DNA of 35,143 bases from Prolixibacteraceae bacterium (GCA_017998095.1 JAGODU010000025.1:1-35143), one strand, 5' to 3'. Shown: positions 19,401-27,790, numbered from the stretch's first letter. The notes: generated from the letters alone by a model not told the origin. A program made the numbers and translations.

Positions 19401-20544
19401 CCAGCCAAATGTTATTGCTCTTATCCGGATATATGTCGTTTACCTGATTTCCCACAAGATTGTTGTTTTCCATATTAAAAACAGGAGTGAATTTAAACAT
19501 GCTTTGTGTGATGTTCAGCTGACTTATACCGTTAGATGTAGCCAGCCATAGTATGCCTGCATTGTCTTCAAAGATATCCCAAACTACATTGTTGGCCAGT
19601 GAATAATTGTTAAACGGGTCATGTGTTGAAATCATTGATTCTCCGGTAACTGAATTGAAATGATAAAAGCCAAAGTCAGTGCCAAAATATACATTGCCGT
19701 TCTTTAATGGGAAAATACATTTTACCACTTCATTTTGAAAGTCTGAATTAAATGTATTGAATACCTGCGATTTGAATGACTTCCTGTCAAATAATACCAG
19801 ACCGGTTTCAGTTCCTATCCACAGCTTTGAGTCATTATCTTTTGTATAGGGCTCAATGTCGAGGATAAGATTGTTTTTCAATTCAGGTTTATAGTTTCCC
19901 TTTAGGTCGAAAAATAATATCTCACCTTCGTTGCTGAATATATTTAATCCGTTGAACGTACCTACCCAGATATTCGATTCTTCATCTGCATATAAGGCGC
20001 GTACGATGTTTGATCCCAGCCTTGAATTTTGAGTATTGAATATTTTGTAGGACCAATCTTTTTTATTGAGCCTTATTAAGCCTTCAGATGTACCTACCCA
20101 AAGAACAGAGTCATTTTGATTTAAAAGACACCGTACTTCCCTTGGCTTACCCAAATCAATTATTTTACTCTCATTGGTCATTGAATTCAGGTATGTCAGT
20201 CCTTCGTAACTTCCGATCCATAAACCCAGGTTAGCATCCGCAGCTAATGTTGTAACTTGATTATCAGGAAAGGCAGTCTTTACCATATTGCCCTTCCTGA
20301 ACACTTTCATTTCATACCCGTCGTACCTGACAAGTCCGTTTATGGTTCCAAACCACATAAAACCGGTCGAGTCCTGTGTTATCGCAAATATTTCATTAAC
20401 AGGAAGCCCGCTTCTTACCTTAATATTGTTGAATAGCTGAGTGTTATCAGTTTGACTGAATACAAACTTGTTTTGCGTTAGTATCAGGCAAATCAGAATC
20501 AGAATCAAATAATATTTCCCTTGCAAGCCGGTCATGGTTTGCAT
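16495..20544 (-). CDS. Hybrid two-component system (HTCS) sensor kinase/AraC-type regulator
   Basis: All parts of a two-component pathway are in this one 1349-residue protein. A signal peptide (about 1-31) leads into a periplasmic sensor of repeated Reg_prop blades (about 40-660, with recurring IWVGT/LWIGT motifs), then a Y_Y_Y domain (about 700-785) and one membrane segment (about 789-812). The cytoplasmic part has a HisKA domain with phospho-acceptor His849 in ISHEFRTP and an ATPase domain (N-box NLLSNAFKF near 962, DTGTGI near 995, GYGIGLNLA near 1024). A receiver follows with ADD at 1105-1107 and phospho-acceptor Asp1149, then an AraC HTH (about 1245-1345). Such regulators bind oligosaccharide between the two beta-propellers and activate the adjacent susC. 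It begins 24 nt after the T9SS metallopeptidase-like gene. Confidence 0.95.
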   Translation of the reverse strand: MQTMTGLQGKYYLILILICLILTQNKFVFSQTDNTQLFNNIKVRSGLPVNEIFAITQDSTGFMWFGTINGLVRYDGYEMKVFRKGNMVKTAFPDNQVTTLAADANLGLWIGSYEGLTYLNSMTNESKIIDLGKPREVRCLLNQNDSVLWVGTSEGLIRLNKKDWSYKIFNTQNSRLGSNIVRALYADEESNIWVGTFNGLNIFSNEGEILFFDLKGNYKPELKNNLILDIEPYTKDNDSKLWIGTETGLVLFDRKSFKSQVFNTFNSDFQNEVVKCIFPLKNGNVYFGTDFGFYHFNSVTGESMISTHDPFNNYSLANNVVWDIFEDNAGILWLATSNGISQLNITQSMFKFTPVFNMENNNLVGNQVNDIYPDKSNNIWLATKKGVVVNYSNGTTETFSANKNSKYPLVLDNINTITGDNLGRIWIGSAGGINIWDPEVRKMHTITADFDINKGLRSNYISTFITPSDGSFWVITWGGGMYKAKGNFSDVDQIYFEYVADFNTNLVSSDKNIWLEDKNKIYTIDLTTLQIKQPDKINEYINDNEINSIHVSSKGDLWIGLTDKLIKYNTHSEEITNYDVFTGNDSYINNLTEDFNGDIWGTTLTSIFRFSTTKNQIESFPTNKWIPLDIFLTKSCFQSHTGELFFGGNDGFISFNPKVIRKNMFQPKTIITNIKVNNKPVESFGELKGRNTSDEIVPYSKKVILKNEQNSVSIGFSSLHFGDPFRNIYAYKLEGYDKEWNYTTGFQNFATYSNLSPDKYIFKVKGTNNDGVWFENQAELEIMVKPPLWASAWAIVLYILILQLFLTMLYLTYRNKVQWKEQLRNITLEKEKNEEISQAKQLFFTNISHEFRTPLNLIMGPVQTVLEKHETDSDAKSLLKIALKNSRRLFSLVNQLMDIRKAENKTLKLNTQEVETGEFFRDQYELFADLAFNQNIKYTYTGPDKLLNISIDVTKLESIIQNLLSNAFKFTGQNGSIDFKVDISDDDLLKIIVSDTGTGIEKEEQQYIFNRFYQGKNSSVKQGGYGIGLNLAKEYCELMGGRIWFESEAWKETVFYVEIPVNKAQSSENKSQIISEISINPGATLREKKSTEFSVNQDQPVILIADDHPDTIEYIKLSLGKKYTFISAPNGKEALKLLEKKKVDLIISDIMMPEVDGLTLCEQVKSNPRHDNIPVILLTAMTMTSHQIEGYKAGADSYITKPFSMDVLDAGIGSLISRSRKVNEYIKQKLIVENQDVEIESHDEKLLQETIRFINEHISDPEINIEKMCKTIGISHSSLYRKIKTQTGMTLNELIRQIKLKRAAQLIKSKKMTISEIMDETGFTNHSYFAKCFKNEFNMSPREYSEKSR

Positions 20545-20568
20545 AAAAATACATAAAAAAGGCGAATA

Positions 20569-23112
20569 TTAATTAAGTATCAGTTTATAAGTATATTTAT
20601 TGGTTGAAGATGTGGCAGTTAAAAAATATATTCCTCTTCCCGGCAACCCGCTTGTATCTATTTCTATGTCGTTTTTAACTATATTTTGATAGAATAACCT
20701 TCCTTCAATATTTCTTATTTCCAAATTAACAGGGTCCTTCAGTCTTTTATTAAATTCTATATTAATAACATTTTTATTGCTGTTTATCGGGTTAGGGAAG
20801 ACCTTAATGTCATTATAATTTATTTCATTAGAGCTTTCTGTTGTAATAATATCATCAAGTTCCAACGTCCAGTCATACCATTTTACGTAAATGCTGGCAG
20901 CTCTTTCAACACCTTTTACAAGCTTAAGCCTATAATCATAATGAGCTTTACGGGTTTCTTCGCCTGCATATATGTAATTTGTATTGCATATTACTGCAAA
21001 CACAACATTATTGGCAGGTTTCAAATCTAATCTTAGAACACAATCACCACCGAATACCGGTTGTCCATAAACTGTTTCTCCTTCTTTGGTTCTGTAACAT
21101 AATTGGCATGTCATGTTTTCACCAATAGGTTGAAAATTAACTACTACCGTGTCCCCATTAACATAGAGCGGTATTTGGTTAGCTCCCGACCAACCAGGTG
21201 TGGTCCTGTATTCCGGAGTAAGTACACCAGTAGTGTCAGTTGTTGTTTTTGAATAAGGTGTTGCTATCCATTTTTCAGGATTTAACCATGAAGGATTCCA
21301 TTCCGATTTTATTGTTGATTTAAAATTGGCATTTAGAAGTTTTTTTATAGCTCCTGTCCATTCTCTCATGTCAATTAATGCTTGCTTGGCACGATATTCC
21401 ATAATTAACCTTCGTGTTTGTGAGTCACCCAAAGAATCAGCCATTCCTTCCAATACTCTTGATTCACAATATCTCCAAATCCATGGAACGCTTCCAACTC
21501 CTAACGCTTGTCCCAAAAAAGTAGGAAATGTATTTCCATACTGATTTCCTCCTAATAAGTTTCTCCATGTACAAAGCTGAGCACCACTACTGTTATATTT
21601 ATTTACCCCTTCTGCTGAAGGGCCTCCGAAACTGTCATCCTGAAGCCAGCCGCTATAACATTCTATTGGCATGAAAGGTGCAATATAAGGGCAAGCATTT
21701 AAAAAGCCCATACTGCTGAAGTCACCTGTTCTTTGTGATTCTGCTTGTTGCTGAAGCCACGTATTGCCACCTTCATGAAACCATGCAGCACTTTTACATC
21801 CAGGAAGATCAGCAAGTACTGAATGAATTCCTTCATGAACTACTGCTCCCATCTGTGAGCTTTTATCAGTGTACTTACATTTTGGATCAAAACTATAAAC
21901 CGGATAATATGAAAGTAAAACCATTGGCCAGCTCTCTCCATCATGGTCTATAGCACTTTGCCATCCACCTTTTGCTGTATTTGAAGCATTGTCAGTGCAT
22001 AAGCCTGAACCATATAAGTATATGGCACTCCTGTATCCATTCTTTGCTCTCTTATCTGGCGGCCAACCCATTGTGTCCCTGAAATATGCAAAGTCTTTAT
22101 TCATCCTTTCAAGCATTGGTGTAATAGCTGCTTCTGTAACAACTGAATTTGCCTTTGCTCCCCATTTAAAAGTCCACCATTCCGATGATTGCGTTCCAAC
22201 TACTCCTGAACAATCATCAAGGTCTTTAGTCGGCATTTCCAATTCAGGAAATTCATTTCTGAAATTGTAATTTAAGGTCGGGCTATATGAAGGCCAGATA
22301 AATGAATCTCCAATGTTGGAAGTGCTGACTGTCAGATAAAAGTTTTGTTTGGAATAAGCTCCACATTCGTTTAAGTATGTTACAACGTATGTTCCTGATT
22401 GGCTTTCCATAACATTCGCTAATTTTAATTCCTTTTCAGAATGTTTAAATCCATCAGGCCCTGTCCAAAACCATACTCCCTTATTTCCGGGGGATACATC
22501 AAACTTTACTGAATCACCCTTTACAATGTTTGCAACATTTATTTGTTGTTTTTCCCCATCGTTTATTGTTATATAAGGAGTAAGTGCAGTTGCTTCACAC
22601 GGACCGCTTTCAGTACCGAAAACCTGCCATTCAAGTATACCGGTAGAAGTGAGACTTGCCATGTTAATCCTTATCTTATTTGTCCAAAGATCGATGGTTA
22701 AGGTGTTGAATTGATCGAGTGATGTTCCTATGTTTCCTGCCTTTAGCCATTCATTCCCTGTCCAGTATTCAATATATGCATCTGTTGGTTGAGAAATACC
22801 GCCTCCATCACTCCACCAATAAACCGCAGTAGAGGTAATTTTTTGAGCAAGAGCCCATTCATATTGAACCCAATTATATTTCTTGTAGTTTCCTTCACCA
22901 TCCCAATTGCCGTAAGCTCCTGTCCCTTTTGTTTTTGAATTTTTGGGCTCATTGCCGTCATTAACTGCACTTAATTTTTCCCACGACGAAACAAATGATG
23001 TCGATACTGTTGCAGTTAATGCCAGATTAACCTGAGTCTGAGCGTGAGCACTCATCAATGTTAAAAATGATAATGCTGTAACAGCAATTATCAATAATAC
23101 CTTTTTCCCCAT
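20569..23112 (-). CDS. T9SS-exported protein with discoidin-like, Ig-like and HExxH metallopeptidase-like domains
   Basis: This 847-residue protein has a Sec signal peptide (1-24, ending SAHA). Residues 27-167 look like an F5/8-type (discoidin) carbohydrate-binding domain, with SSWEKLSAVNDG, VQYEW, VYWWSDGGG and EWQVFGTE. An Ig/PKD-like domain covers about 172-262. The central domain (about 290-600) contains HEGIH (His426, Glu427, His430) and a second acidic site, Glu447 in AWFHEGGN. This HExxH-X16-E arrangement suits a gluzincin-type zinc site. A further beta domain follows (about 615-745), and residues 768-847 (KVFPNPINSN to the end) are a type A T9SS sorting domain. It is probably exported and surface-bound. 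Peptidase activity and substrate are inferred, and I cannot assign the central domain to a named family with certainty. It is likely co-transcribed with the HTCS. Confidence 0.78.
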   Translation of the reverse strand: MGKKVLLIIAVTALSFLTLMSAHAQTQVNLALTATVSTSFVSSWEKLSAVNDGNEPKNSKTKGTGAYGNWDGEGNYKKYNWVQYEWALAQKITSTAVYWWSDGGGISQPTDAYIEYWTGNEWLKAGNIGTSLDQFNTLTIDLWTNKIRINMASLTSTGILEWQVFGTESGPCEATALTPYITINDGEKQQINVANIVKGDSVKFDVSPGNKGVWFWTGPDGFKHSEKELKLANVMESQSGTYVVTYLNECGAYSKQNFYLTVSTSNIGDSFIWPSYSPTLNYNFRNEFPELEMPTKDLDDCSGVVGTQSSEWWTFKWGAKANSVVTEAAITPMLERMNKDFAYFRDTMGWPPDKRAKNGYRSAIYLYGSGLCTDNASNTAKGGWQSAIDHDGESWPMVLLSYYPVYSFDPKCKYTDKSSQMGAVVHEGIHSVLADLPGCKSAAWFHEGGNTWLQQQAESQRTGDFSSMGFLNACPYIAPFMPIECYSGWLQDDSFGGPSAEGVNKYNSSGAQLCTWRNLLGGNQYGNTFPTFLGQALGVGSVPWIWRYCESRVLEGMADSLGDSQTRRLIMEYRAKQALIDMREWTGAIKKLLNANFKSTIKSEWNPSWLNPEKWIATPYSKTTTDTTGVLTPEYRTTPGWSGANQIPLYVNGDTVVVNFQPIGENMTCQLCYRTKEGETVYGQPVFGGDCVLRLDLKPANNVVFAVICNTNYIYAGEETRKAHYDYRLKLVKGVERAASIYVKWYDWTLELDDIITTESSNEINYNDIKVFPNPINSNKNVINIEFNKRLKDPVNLEIRNIEGRLFYQNIVKNDIEIDTSGLPGRGIYFLTATSSTNKYTYKLILN

Positions 23113-23265
23113 AATTGTTAAATTACTGTTGAATTTTTTTCTTAAATCCGAGAACTTAAATATTCGTCATAATTGTTGAAATATTGAAGGTGAAGAAAGC
23201 TGAAATTACTTTCTTTTAAGGTATGAAATGTTTAAAATAAGTGTATAAATGTGCAATCTGAAGGT

Positions 23266-24495
23266 TTAGTCTTTCAGGTATAAATTACTATCGCCATAAC
23301 TCAGAAAGCGATAACCATTTTCAAGCGCGTGTTTATAAATATTTTTCCACTCCATACCTGTAAAGGCTGATATCAAAAGCAACAGAGTGCTGCGCGGCTG
23401 ATGGAAGTTGGTCAGCATTCCGTCAATAACCTTAAATTGATATCCGGGAACAATGATTATTTGTGTTGAGGTGTTAATTTTTTCAATTCCTTTCTCTGCC
23501 ATATAATCAGAGAGAGCTTTGAAGGCTTCAGCTTTCGAAGGGCTTATTTCCAAAGAATATGGATCCCATTGAATGATATTCAAATTTGAAGTATCAGTTT
23601 CACTATTATGAATGACCTTACAACCCATCAGATACATGCTTTCAATTGTTCTGATAGATGTAGTTCCAACAGCAATTATCTTTCCCCGATGATTCTTGAT
23701 AGTATCAACAAAGGCTTTGTCAAACGAAATGTGTTCAGTGTGCATTTCATGATCGTTGACAAGCTGTGTTTTTACAGGCTGAAAAGTACCTGCCCCAACA
23801 TGTAGTGTTGTTTCTGCAATCTTAATTCCCTTGTCCTTAAGAGAATTGAATACATTGTCACTAAAGTGAAGTCCTGCAGTAGGCGCTGCTACTGAACCTT
23901 TTATCTTCGAATAGACTGTCTGGTATCTGTTAATATCGCTTTCTTCCGATTCCCTGTTGAGATAAGGAGGGATAGGCATATTGCCTGTTGATTCTATGAT
24001 GTCAGAAAAATTAAGATTTTCATTATTCCATCTGAAATTTATGATGCAATATCCACCTTTGGTTTCTGATTTTTCTGCATATAAGGTGTTTTGCATATCG
24101 TCTTTAACGAAATCAAGCTTTAAAGCTCCGCTTTTCCATTTTTTCAGGTTTCCCACAACACATTTCCAGCTGCACTCTTTGTTCTGCTGAAAATTATTGA
24201 CATAGTCGGCAGGGTAGTGGGGGTCAAGAATAAAAATTTCAATCCTGGAACCGCTTTCTTTTCTGAAAATAATTCTTGCTCTGATAACTTTAGTATTGTT
24301 GAAAACCAAAAGGCTGTCATCAGGAATGTAATCGACAAGATTATAAAAGTTGTCATCTCTGATATTGCCATTTTCCCATACCAGAAGTTTTGACTGATCC
24401 CTTATTTCAAGAGGAAATTTTGCAATCTTTTCATCGGGAAGACAATAATCAAAGTCGTCTATTGAGATCTGTGGTATATTGATCTTTTTTGTCAT
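23266..24495 (-). CDS. queA: S-adenosylmethionine:tRNA ribosyltransferase-isomerase QueA
   Basis: QueA transfers and isomerises the ribosyl part of S-adenosylmethionine onto 7-aminomethyl-7-deazaguanine in tRNA, giving epoxyqueuosine. The N-terminal FDYCLPDEKIAKFPLEIRD, the block VAAPTAGLHFS and the segment LHVGAGTFQPV are family signatures. MLTNFHQPRSTLLLLISAF and YRFLSYGD complete the C-terminus. At 409 residues it is longer than E. coli QueA (about 356), as in other Bacteroidota. I start it at the ATG at 24495; the frame stays open to an ATG at 24576 but those 27 residues look unrelated to the family. A TATTTTTG box (24501-24508) directly before the start suggests an almost leaderless mRNA. 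It interrupts the series of carbohydrate genes and is probably its own transcription unit. Confidence 0.93.
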   Translation of the reverse strand: MTKKINIPQISIDDFDYCLPDEKIAKFPLEIRDQSKLLVWENGNIRDDNFYNLVDYIPDDSLLVFNNTKVIRARIIFRKESGSRIEIFILDPHYPADYVNNFQQNKECSWKCVVGNLKKWKSGALKLDFVKDDMQNTLYAEKSETKGGYCIINFRWNNENLNFSDIIESTGNMPIPPYLNRESEESDINRYQTVYSKIKGSVAAPTAGLHFSDNVFNSLKDKGIKIAETTLHVGAGTFQPVKTQLVNDHEMHTEHISFDKAFVDTIKNHRGKIIAVGTTSIRTIESMYLMGCKVIHNSETDTSNLNIIQWDPYSLEISPSKAEAFKALSDYMAEKGIEKINTSTQIIIVPGYQFKVIDGMLTNFHQPRSTLLLLISAFTGMEWKNIYKHALENGYRFLSYGDSNLYLKD

Positions 24496-24500
24496 CGCTG

Positions 24501-24508
24501 CAAAAATA
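24501..24508 (-). promoter_or_regulatory. Putative -7 box of queA
   Basis: On the minus strand, TATTTTTG is a perfect TAnnTTTG box and ends 6 nt before the ATG at 24495. Transcription would then begin at or very near the start codon. No clear -33 TTG is present at 19-21 nt. Confidence 0.4.
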
Positions 24509-24621
24509 ATTCTTTTAGTGGTTTTTTGTCCGTCAGAAAATATGAGAAGCAGACCAATTAACTTAAATATTAACATTTCAAATCAAAGTAAAAAAATCAT
24601 CTTTGTGACCTGTCATAATCG

Positions 24622-24706
24622 TACCAAATTCTTACCAAATTCTACCCAAATACCATAAGCCAACCTCTCTTATGGTATTTGGGTAGAATTTGGTAAGAAC
24701 TTGGTA
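24622..24706. repeat. Near-perfect 38-bp inverted repeat with 9-nt loop
   Basis: Arm 24622-24659 and arm 24669-24706 are reverse complements with a single mismatch (A against G, which is still G-U in one transcript). The loop 24660-24668 is CCAACCTCT. Each arm carries an 11-bp tandem repeat, TACCAAATTCT twice in the left arm, followed by ACCCAAATACC. No T-tract follows on either strand, and no target-site duplication or transposase is seen. It lies between queA and the terminator of the large T9SS gene, in a 374-bp stretch without genes (24496-24869). Confidence 0.9.
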
Positions 24707-24743
24707 AGGTTTATGTCCTTATGTGGTTTTGGTGAAAATTGAC

Positions 24744-24764
24744 AAAAAAAAGGGTATCCTACCC
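24744..24764 (-). terminator. Short terminator-like hairpin
   Basis: On the minus strand, GGGTA-GGA-TACCC (24764 to 24752) is followed by eight T (24751-24744). The stem is only 5 bp with a 3-nt loop, so it may be a back-up to the stronger terminator at 24812-24846. Confidence 0.45.
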
Positions 24765-24811
24765 CGGAATTGGTATACGGTTTTATGAAAACTAAGCGGA
24801 AAATTTTCCCC

Positions 24812-24846
24812 AAAAAAAAAGAAGACCACCTTTTCAGGCAGCCTTC
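24812..24846 (-). terminator. Intrinsic terminator of the large T9SS protein gene
   Basis: On the minus strand, a 10-bp stem (24846-24837 with 24830-24821, three wobble pairs) and a 6-nt loop are followed by nine T. It begins 24 bp after the stop codon at 24870. Confidence 0.8.
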
Positions 24847-24869
24847 ATTTAAAATTAATCAAACGTTAG

Positions 24870-27716
24870 TTAGTCTTTGATAAACCTTGTTGTAATAACT
24901 TCTTTATCATTGTAAACTCTTAGAATGTATGAACCTCTTGTGAGTTCAGAAACATTGATTGTTGAAGAACCATGATAGCTTCTTGCTATGTTTCCTGAAA
25001 TACCAATTACTTCAACTTTCTTAATATTTCCAATTCCTCTGATATTGAGGATGTTTGTTGCAGGATTCGGGAATACTGAAACATTAGAATTCATTTCATT
25101 AACTGAAGTGGCGCTAACTGTTACATTAACAGAAGCTTTTTTGTCAGATATATTTCCGGAATTATCCACAGATTCGATGCTGAAAGTATAGTCTCCGTTT
25201 GCAAGATCCTTAACAAGTAAGGTATTGCCGGATTCTTTCGGATATATTTTTTCTTTTAATATTGTTGTCCCCTGATAGATATTGTAATATAACACAGCGA
25301 TGTTGTCAGTTGCATTATCCCATGAAAGAGTTACATTTTTCTGATCAGCAGTAGCTTTAAAATTCAATGCCACACCCGGATTCTCTTCATCAGGAATTAC
25401 ATTGAAAGTACCCATTCCTTCAAATTGAAGAGTTCCGAATAATGAAGCATCGTTATAAGGCTTGTCTGTTTTGCTGACGAAAGTAATCTGATTACGGTTT
25501 GCATCTGAAGCAGTTGCATCGTTATCGCTTACGAGAACGTCAAATCCGATTTGAGTGCCGATTTCAGGATTAAAACCATCCATGAGTGAATCCCATGGGA
25601 AAGTCATTTCAAACCTGTAACCGGTTTCTGTTTTTGTGTATACCTGCTTGATTCCGCCTACTTTAAAAGTAGTGTTGTTTACACTGAAGTCAACATCAGG
25701 TACTAATCTGAACTGGAAGTCATTAGTGTCCCATGAAGGATCTATTGATGCTACCCAGCCACCATTACGAGGCCATTTGATGTTCTTTGAATTATCCATA
25801 TCGAAATAGACTTCAATATTGTCAACCTGATAGCTGGTGCCAGCATTTACAATACTGTCGTCAACAATGTCGAAGATGATCATCATATTGTCGGCATCCC
25901 ATTTAAGGTTCATATTGCATGTGAAATCATCAGGGCTGTCTACTTTTCCCACTACAACATTTGCTACGACAAAGTCGTTGACACCTTCCGGAGCCTGTAC
26001 CAGACCCATGACAGCGATATCATCAAGATAAATCTGTTCGTTAGCTTGTACACAGGCAAATCTGATATCTAAAACTTTTCCTCTTAAATTAACCGGCATG
26101 ACAATATAATCCCATTTGCCGTAAACTTTTACAGGGTTAATAACCGACATGTCAGCCTGAATCCATGCACCTCCGTCGATTCTATATTCTACGTTCAAAG
26201 ATTGATGTGTAAGAGTGTCTGCAGAAAGAGTTCTTGCCCTTGTGTAACCAAATTCTATTGAAGTTACCGAGAATGCATCTGCAATATTTATACCTGTATA
26301 AACGAGAGTATCCCAGCTTCCTTTGTAAGCATCACCGTCGCGGATAGCAAGGTGAGCATGAATATTACCTGATGGTTTTACCCAGTTTTCAGGTTTAGTG
26401 AATGTTTCATCATAATTGTTAAGACGCAAAGAAGAGTCAGAACCTGCAGTTATATAACCGTTAGTTGAAGTCATACTGCTTTGACAGTCAGTCCAGTTGA
26501 AGTGCCAGGCTGACCCGCTTCCCCAACCGCTTGGTTGTGGAACTGTGTTGTTTGTGTCAAATGCTTTGATGCCGAATGTTTCTTTAGTTATCATACCCGG
26601 CATAAGCGGATATGAAGGAATAAGGCCAATTATGCTTATATCATCAAGATAAATTTGTTCGTTAGGTTGAACACAAGCAAATCTTACATCAAGCTTGCTT
26701 CCGGAAATAGTAACAGGAATAACGATATAATCCCATTTTCCATAAACACTTTTTGGGTTTATAACAGACATGTCAGCTTGAATCCATACACCTCCGTCAA
26801 TTCTGTATTCAACGTTAAGAGATTGATGAGTAAGGGTGTCAGTTGAAAGAGTTCTTGCTCTAGTGTAACCGAATTCAATACTTGTTACAGCGTATGATTG
26901 TGATATGTTAATATTTGAGTAAACCAGAGTGTCCCAGCTACCTTTGTAAGCATCTCCATCGCGGATGGCAAGGTGAGCATGAATATTGCCTGAAGGTTTT
27001 ACCCAGTTTTCAGGTTTTGTGAATGTTTCATCATAATTGTTAAGACGTAAAGAAGAGTCAGAACCTGCTGTGATATAGCCGTTTGTAGAAGTCATACTGC
27101 TAAGGCAATCAGTCCAGTTGAAGTGCCAAGCTGATCCGCTTCCCCAACCGCTTGCCTGAGGAACAGTATTGTTAGTATCAAAAGCTTTAATGCCAAAAGT
27201 TTCCTGAGCAATTATAACTTTTTCACCACCTGTCATTTTAATGTTATCAAACAATATAACACCGGTGATATTTGATTGGAAGGCAATCTGTTTGTAGTCG
27301 TGAGCTGTAAGTTTTGAAATGTCAAAAACAAGATTTGTCCATGTATTTGCAGGGATATTTGATTTTGCGTTTGTAAAGTTAGCTGCACCTGAAGCCGAAT
27401 TATCCATATATAATTGGATAGTACCTCCAATTGACATATACACATCAACTGAAACAGAAGTTAAGCTGCTTGAAAGCAAAGAATTGTCAGACCAAATTCT
27501 GAATCCGTTCCATGCGCCGCCGCTTTGATCGAGAGATCCGCATTGCGCTGATGAATTACCGATAGTGTTAGGGTTGGCAACAACAGCAACTGGTGCGCCC
27601 CAGCTGCCCCAGGCTCCTAATTCACCGCTTTCAAAGTCACCCAAATTAATTAACTGAGCATTTGAAATAAGTGTAAAAGAAGCCATGATTAAAATAAAGA
27701 TAAATGATTTCTTCAT
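24870..27716 (-). CDS. T9SS-exported multidomain protein with duplicated jelly-roll-like domain and CBM9-like domain
   Basis: This 948-residue secreted protein has a signal peptide (1-20, ending SNAQ). An N-terminal beta-sandwich covers about 22-163 (LINLGDFESG to LFDNIKM), similar in style to carbohydrate-binding modules. Two almost identical domains of about 196 residues lie at 171-366 and 378-573, each starting ETFGIKAFDTNNTVPQ and ending with QIYLDDI. Residues about 580-768 resemble a CBM9/DOMON-type sugar-binding domain (LKWDADNMMIIFDIVDDS, VEVYF-like IEVYFDMDNS). A fibronectin type III-like domain (about 782-868) and a type A T9SS sorting domain (880-948, VFPNPATN) complete it. No catalytic motif is seen, so it may be a surface adhesin or polysaccharide binder. 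It has its own promoter with an operator-like repeat, and its own terminator. Confidence 0.78.
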   Translation of the reverse strand: MKKSFIFILIMASFTLISNAQLINLGDFESGELGAWGSWGAPVAVVANPNTIGNSSAQCGSLDQSGGAWNGFRIWSDNSLLSSSLTSVSVDVYMSIGGTIQLYMDNSASGAANFTNAKSNIPANTWTNLVFDISKLTAHDYKQIAFQSNITGVILFDNIKMTGGEKVIIAQETFGIKAFDTNNTVPQASGWGSGSAWHFNWTDCLSSMTSTNGYITAGSDSSLRLNNYDETFTKPENWVKPSGNIHAHLAIRDGDAYKGSWDTLVYSNINISQSYAVTSIEFGYTRARTLSTDTLTHQSLNVEYRIDGGVWIQADMSVINPKSVYGKWDYIVIPVTISGSKLDVRFACVQPNEQIYLDDISIIGLIPSYPLMPGMITKETFGIKAFDTNNTVPQPSGWGSGSAWHFNWTDCQSSMTSTNGYITAGSDSSLRLNNYDETFTKPENWVKPSGNIHAHLAIRDGDAYKGSWDTLVYTGINIADAFSVTSIEFGYTRARTLSADTLTHQSLNVEYRIDGGAWIQADMSVINPVKVYGKWDYIVMPVNLRGKVLDIRFACVQANEQIYLDDIAVMGLVQAPEGVNDFVVANVVVGKVDSPDDFTCNMNLKWDADNMMIIFDIVDDSIVNAGTSYQVDNIEVYFDMDNSKNIKWPRNGGWVASIDPSWDTNDFQFRLVPDVDFSVNNTTFKVGGIKQVYTKTETGYRFEMTFPWDSLMDGFNPEIGTQIGFDVLVSDNDATASDANRNQITFVSKTDKPYNDASLFGTLQFEGMGTFNVIPDEENPGVALNFKATADQKNVTLSWDNATDNIAVLYYNIYQGTTILKEKIYPKESGNTLLVKDLANGDYTFSIESVDNSGNISDKKASVNVTVSATSVNEMNSNVSVFPNPATNILNIRGIGNIKKVEVIGISGNIARSYHGSSTINVSELTRGSYILRVYNDKEVITTRFIKD
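25998..26585 (-). repeat. Internal tandem domain duplication, copy 2
   Basis: This DNA encodes residues 378-573 of the large T9SS protein and is the second copy of the unit at 26619-27206, 621 bp away. By eye the two proteins differ at about two dozen of 196 positions, with many silent differences at DNA level. Confidence 0.85.
26619..27206 (-). repeat. Internal tandem domain duplication, copy 1
   Basis: This DNA encodes residues 171-366 of the large T9SS protein. The block from AWHFNWTDC to GDAYKGSWDTLVY is nearly unchanged between the copies, while residues around 268-275 and 336-340 have diverged. Confidence 0.85.
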
Positions 27717-27790
27717 GATTTCGTTAGGTTTAATTACACATTAGTTATATATATTTAAAAGATTGATTAGTGATTTTTGTCAGTAGGAAC

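Noticed and set aside
20569..23112. Assignment of the HExxH protein to the M60 enhancin-like mucinase family
   Set aside because: The HExxH-X16-E spacing would be allowed, but the residues around HEGIH do not look like the M60 signature, so the family was left open.
24496..24576. 27-residue N-terminal extension of QueA from an upstream ATG
   Set aside because: The extra residues are unlike the family, and a -7 box lies inside them just before the typical start.
24622..24706. 38-bp inverted repeat as an intrinsic terminator
   Set aside because: No T-tract follows on either strand, and the neighbouring T9SS gene already has a good terminator at 24812-24846.
24622..24706. CRISPR repeat or insertion sequence remnant
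   Set aside because: There are no regularly spaced repeats with unique spacers, no cas genes, no transposase and no flanking target duplication.
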